Shown here: positions 61,292 to 64,000 of the stretch, piece after piece
Layout: the number at the start of each line of letters is the position of its first letter
Position numbering within the stretch: position 1 is the stretch's first letter
Assembly (NCBI RefSeq): GCF_000421165.1
Contig: NZ_ATWI01000010.1
Location: 62,001 to 126,000, forward strand
Direction of reading: 5' to 3'
DNA from: Marinobacter daepoensis DSM 16072
GTDB lineage: Bacteria > Pseudomonadota > Gammaproteobacteria > Pseudomonadales > Oleiphilaceae
DNA: 64,000 nucleotides
Program-made: the position numbers and the translations under genes
The notes under the pieces: generated by a model
The model's input: the letters and a program-made list of their open reading frames with translations, nothing else
Told to the model about the DNA's origin: nothing
The model's database searches: none

Positions 61292-62194
61292 ATGAAGTGG
61301 ATGCATTGGTTTGCAGTGGTGATGGGGGGGCTGTTGGCAGCCCCGGTGTTGGCATCGCCAGTTTGTGCAACGGATGACCTGAATCAGCGTGTTTGCCTGG
61401 AGTCTCCTGCCAGGCGCATTGCAGCCTTGTCGCCAGGAGCCACTGAATTGGCCTGGGCGGCTGGTGCCGGGGGGCAGGTTGTGGCAGTGGTGGCTTTCAG
61501 TGATTACCCTCCAGCGGCCAGAAACGTTACCTCGGTTGGCAGTCATACCCGCATGGACATGGAGCGTTTGCTGGTCCTGCAGCCGGATCTTGTGATTGGC
61601 TGGGTAACCGGAAACCCCACGGAGCAGCTGGCCACTCTCAGGGAAGTAGGGATACCGGTTTTCTCAATCGAACCGAGAAGTTTTGAAGCCGTCTCTCAGA
61701 CGATTGAAAGGCTCGCTGTGCTTGCCGGCACTGAAACGGAAGGGGTCGCAGAGGCCGAGCGGTTTCGCCAGGGCATAGCTGAATTAAGAGAAACGTATAG
61801 GAACGCCGCTCCGGTGTCCGTTTTCTATCAGGTGTGGGACGAGCCTTTGATGACGGTAAACGGCGAACATCTGATTGGTGAGATGGTCGAGCTGTGCGGG
61901 GGTGAGAATGTGTTCAGTAACCTTGAGCGGCTGGTTCCGAGAATCAGTGCTGAGGCGGTTGTTGCGGCTGACCCCGAAGCGATTCTGGCTGGAGGGATGG
62001 GTGAAGAAAACCGGCACTGGCTGACCCGCTGGAGGAAATTTCCAAGCCTGACTGCGGTGGCTCGCAACAATCTGTTCTTTATCCCACCGTCTCTTGTGCA
62101 ACGACCAACGCCCAGAATGCTGGAAGGAACACGCTTGTTCTGTGAAAAACTGGAGCTTGCCCGCAGCCGAAGGTCGGGCGAGGTCCGGTTGTGA
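61292..62194 (+). CDS. btuF: Periplasmic cobalamin-binding protein (BtuF)
   Basis: BtuF carries cobalamin from BtuB to BtuCD. The 300-residue precursor has a signal peptide (about 1-22, GLLAAPVLA-SP) and a class III binding-protein body with RRIAALSPGATELAWAAGAGGQVVAV near residues 42-67 and DLVIGW, GGENVFSN and SLVQRPTPRMLEG later. GGAGG eight bases before the ATG sets the start. The end overlaps btuC (GTGA). The order btuB-F-C-D on one strand is a riboswitch-controlled operon. Confidence 0.92.
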   Translation: MKWMHWFAVVMGGLLAAPVLASPVCATDDLNQRVCLESPARRIAALSPGATELAWAAGAGGQVVAVVAFSDYPPAARNVTSVGSHTRMDMERLLVLQPDLVIGWVTGNPTEQLATLREVGIPVFSIEPRSFEAVSQTIERLAVLAGTETEGVAEAERFRQGIAELRETYRNAAPVSVFYQVWDEPLMTVNGEHLIGEMVELCGGENVFSNLERLVPRISAEAVVAADPEAILAGGMGEENRHWLTRWRKFPSLTAVARNNLFFIPPSLVQRPTPRMLEGTRLFCEKLELARSRRSGEVRL

Positions 62195-63162
62195 TCAGGC
62201 CATTGGCGCTGCCGTTGGCCACTCTGGTATTTGCCAGCGTCTGTGCAACGGTAGTGTCAATAGGAGTTGGCAGCGTCTCGATGACACCGCAAGAGGTGAT
62301 GGCGGTTTTTCTTGGGCAGGGTGGCGCTTTGCAGGAGACCCTGGTGCTGGAACTTCGATTGCCTCGAACCTTGTCGGCGTTTGCTACAGGAGGACTCCTG
62401 GCGGTTGCCGGAGCGCTGATGCAGGTGCTGTTGCGTAACCCTCTCGCTGATCCTTATGTGTTGGGGTTGTCTGGTGGGGCGGCTGTCGGTGCATTGCTGG
62501 CGATGTTGGCCGGGCTCGGAGGCGCTGTTATTTCAGGTTCTGCTTTTGCCGGGGCCATGCTGGCCACGTTTCTGGTCTTCGGGCTTGCCCATGGGACTGG
62601 GAGTTGGACGCCCTCGCGTTTGCTGCTCACGGGGGTCGTGGTTGCTGCGGGTTGGGGAGCGGTCATTACGCTGATGTTGGCAATCAGCCCGGCCCGGGAG
62701 CTTCCCGGCATGCTGTATTGGCTGATGGGTGATGTGTCATATGCCCGAACCCCCTGGCCTGGGGTGGGCCTGCTGCTGGTTGTCTGTTTTCTGGTGATCC
62801 CCTTAGGGCGTAGCCTGAATGTGTTGGCTCGAGGGCCGCTGCAGGCGGCTGCTTTGGGTATATCTGTACGACCACTGGAGTGGATGATTTATATTTTGGC
62901 CAGCCTGTTAACCGCGACTGCTGTCACCATGGCGGGCAGCATTGGTTTCGTGGGTTTGGTTGTGCCACATATGCTGCGGTTGATCTTGGGTAATGATCAG
63001 CGCCTGATTCTGCCTGCCTGTGCGTTGGCTGGTGGAACACTCCTGGTACTGGCCGATACTTTGGCTCGGGTTGTCATTGCGCCGGAGCAGTTGCCAGTCG
63101 GTGTTATTACGGCCCTGCTGGGCGTTCCCACCTTTCTGTATCTGTTGTACCGGAGTCGCTGA
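62191..63162 (+). CDS. btuC: Cobalamin ABC transporter permease (BtuC)
   Basis: BtuC is the membrane subunit of the cobalamin importer, of the FecCD type. The 323-residue protein has about nine to ten membrane helices with RLPRTLSAFATGGLLAVAGALMQVLLRNPLADPYVLGLSGGAAVGAL (about 56-102) and SIGFVGLVVPHMLRLILGNDQRLILP (about 250-275), both strong family signatures. The GTG start overlaps the btuF stop and the stop overlaps the btuD start, as expected for a tightly coupled operon. Confidence 0.93.
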   Translation: MIRPLALPLATLVFASVCATVVSIGVGSVSMTPQEVMAVFLGQGGALQETLVLELRLPRTLSAFATGGLLAVAGALMQVLLRNPLADPYVLGLSGGAAVGALLAMLAGLGGAVISGSAFAGAMLATFLVFGLAHGTGSWTPSRLLLTGVVVAAGWGAVITLMLAISPARELPGMLYWLMGDVSYARTPWPGVGLLLVVCFLVIPLGRSLNVLARGPLQAAALGISVRPLEWMIYILASLLTATAVTMAGSIGFVGLVVPHMLRLILGNDQRLILPACALAGGTLLVLADTLARVVIAPEQLPVGVITALLGVPTFLYLLYRSR

Positions 63163-63956
63163 TGGTAAGTATACCGCGTCCTGCTATGCAGACTCTGAAT
63201 ACGTGTCAGTTGGTGATGGATATTCCTGGTCGCCCGAATGGCTATCCTTTGGATCTGACGATCAGGGCGGGCCAGGTATGGGGGGTGCTTGGTCCAAACG
63301 GGGCAGGAAAAACGACTCTGGTACACACGCTGGCTGGCCTCAGAGCGCCGCGCTCCGGCAGTCTGTGTTTTGACGACCGGTCGGCCTTCGGGCTCAAAAG
63401 GCGGGCATTTTCCCAGCAGTTAGGGTTGGTGTTTCAGGACCGGCAGGATGGCTTTCCGGCAACGGTTCTGGAAACAGCCCTGATTGGCCGCCATCCTTGG
63501 TTGTCGCCATGGCAAATGGAGGGGGCATCAGATGTGGCTTTGGCGGAAAACGCATTGGAAGCTCTGGATGTTCTCCACCTGAAAAAACGGTTGGTTCACA
63601 CTCTCTCTGGCGGTGAGCGCCAGCGGGTGGCGATTGCCACGCTGATGACCCAGTCACCACACACGTGGCTTCTGGATGAGCCCACGAATCATCTGGATTT
63701 GCACCATCAGGTTGCGGTGATGAGTTTGCTGACGGCCCAGGCAAAAGCCGGCAGTGCGATTTTCATGTGCCTGCATGACCTGAACCTGGCAGCACGATGG
63801 TGTGATCATATTCTGCTCCTCTACCCTGGTGGTGAAGCTTGCTGGGGGCCGGCAAATAGGATGCTGGTGCCCGAGGCTCTGGAGCGTTTGTATAACCAGA
63901 CATTGGTCACGGTTGAGGTTGATGGAGCTCCTTTTTTTGTCCCGAAACGAACTTGA
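63162..63956 (+). CDS. btuD: Cobalamin ABC transporter ATP-binding protein (BtuD)
   Basis: The 264-residue ATPase drives BtuC. It has Walker A GPNGAGKT (44-51), Q-loop FQDRQDG, signature LSGGERQR, Walker B TWLLDEPTNHLD and the H-loop CLHDLN. The 1-base overlap with btuC (TGATG) and the order in the operon support BtuD. The 44 bases after its stop reach the window edge without a nameable gene. Confidence 0.93.
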   Translation: MVSIPRPAMQTLNTCQLVMDIPGRPNGYPLDLTIRAGQVWGVLGPNGAGKTTLVHTLAGLRAPRSGSLCFDDRSAFGLKRRAFSQQLGLVFQDRQDGFPATVLETALIGRHPWLSPWQMEGASDVALAENALEALDVLHLKKRLVHTLSGGERQRVAIATLMTQSPHTWLLDEPTNHLDLHHQVAVMSLLTAQAKAGSAIFMCLHDLNLAARWCDHILLLYPGGEACWGPANRMLVPEALERLYNQTLVTVEVDGAPFFVPKRT

Positions 63957-64000
63957 GCTGAGCAAGACCGTGGTTGTGTTGATGTGATGTTTGAAGGTGG

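Noticed and set aside
1..64000. tRNA, rRNA, CRISPR, prophage or insertion sequence
   Set aside because: No T-loop-like sequences, regular direct repeats, transposase or phage genes were recognised.

Overview
The window reads as a chromosomal segment of a marine, halotolerant gammaproteobacterium, most likely Marinobacter or a close relative. The pointers are an ectoine-type osmolyte locus with its dedicated aspartokinase, a wax ester synthase/DGAT of the Marinobacter type, Na+-coupled amino-acid transporters, a Fur-box-preceded exbB-exbD-exbD-tonB operon, and moderately high GC with long runs of cyclic-di-GMP and chemotaxis genes. No rRNA, tRNA, CRISPR array, insertion sequence or prophage was recognised. 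The genus call is inference from gene content.

Layout. 0-0.4 kb: end of a probable radical-SAM protein. 0.8-4.3 kb: ectA-ectB-ask, with a good sigma70 promoter and no ectC. 4.4-7.2 kb (minus): small membrane and DUF genes, tag, a phosphopantetheinyl transferase and pdxH. 7.4-13.8 kb: DUF748 envelope protein, yfbR, an SDR, a diguanylate cyclase and a class II amidotransferase. 13.8-16.7 kb: stand-alone CZB zinc-binding protein, ferritin-like metal-hydrolase and a divergent AraC regulator. 16.8-20.6 kb: TM2 protein, wax ester synthase and an MFS-acyltransferase fusion. 20.7-22.3 kb: a candidate sigma54-driven small RNA, a SprT-like protease and an orphan T6SS hcp. 22.5-24.9 kb: TonB energising operon. 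24.9-28 kb: TauE exporter, amidase and an unknown protein. 28-32.5 kb: phosphorelay (sensor kinase, lone receiver, receiver-GGDEF-EAL). 32.7-35.3 kb: metNIQ. 35.3-37.5 kb: 1-Cys peroxiredoxin and an alanine/Na+ symporter, separated by unusual RNA hairpins. 37.7-49 kb: CBS protein, degenerate HD-GYP, XRE regulator, degenerate EAL, two diguanylate cyclases, two PAS-chemoreceptors, MATE and DMT transporters. 49.2-54.6 kb: NSS transporter, an acidic exported protein, TetR regulator, DEDDh exonuclease and a cNMP-CBS-DUF294 protein. 54.7-64 kb: corrinoid salvage and uptake (cobU, cobC, cobT, cbiB, cobD, cobalamin riboswitch, btuB-btuF-btuC-btuD). The last 44 bases hold no gene I can name.

How the parts fit. 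ExbB/ExbD/TonB would energise BtuB and other outer-membrane receptors. BtuB-F-C-D import corrinoids, and CobU/CobT/CobC/CbiB/CobD would rebuild the nucleotide loop; no corrin-ring gene and no cobS lies in the window, which suggests salvage. Six proteins with GGDEF, EAL or HD-GYP domains, two of them apparently catalytically dead, plus two soluble-sensor chemoreceptors suggest dense surface/motility decision-making. The most interesting non-coding signals are the sigma54-type small RNA candidate at about 20.7-20.8 kb, the hairpin displaying a perfect Shine-Dalgarno sequence at 36.1 kb, and a shared near-palindrome in the XRE/c-di-GMP cluster.
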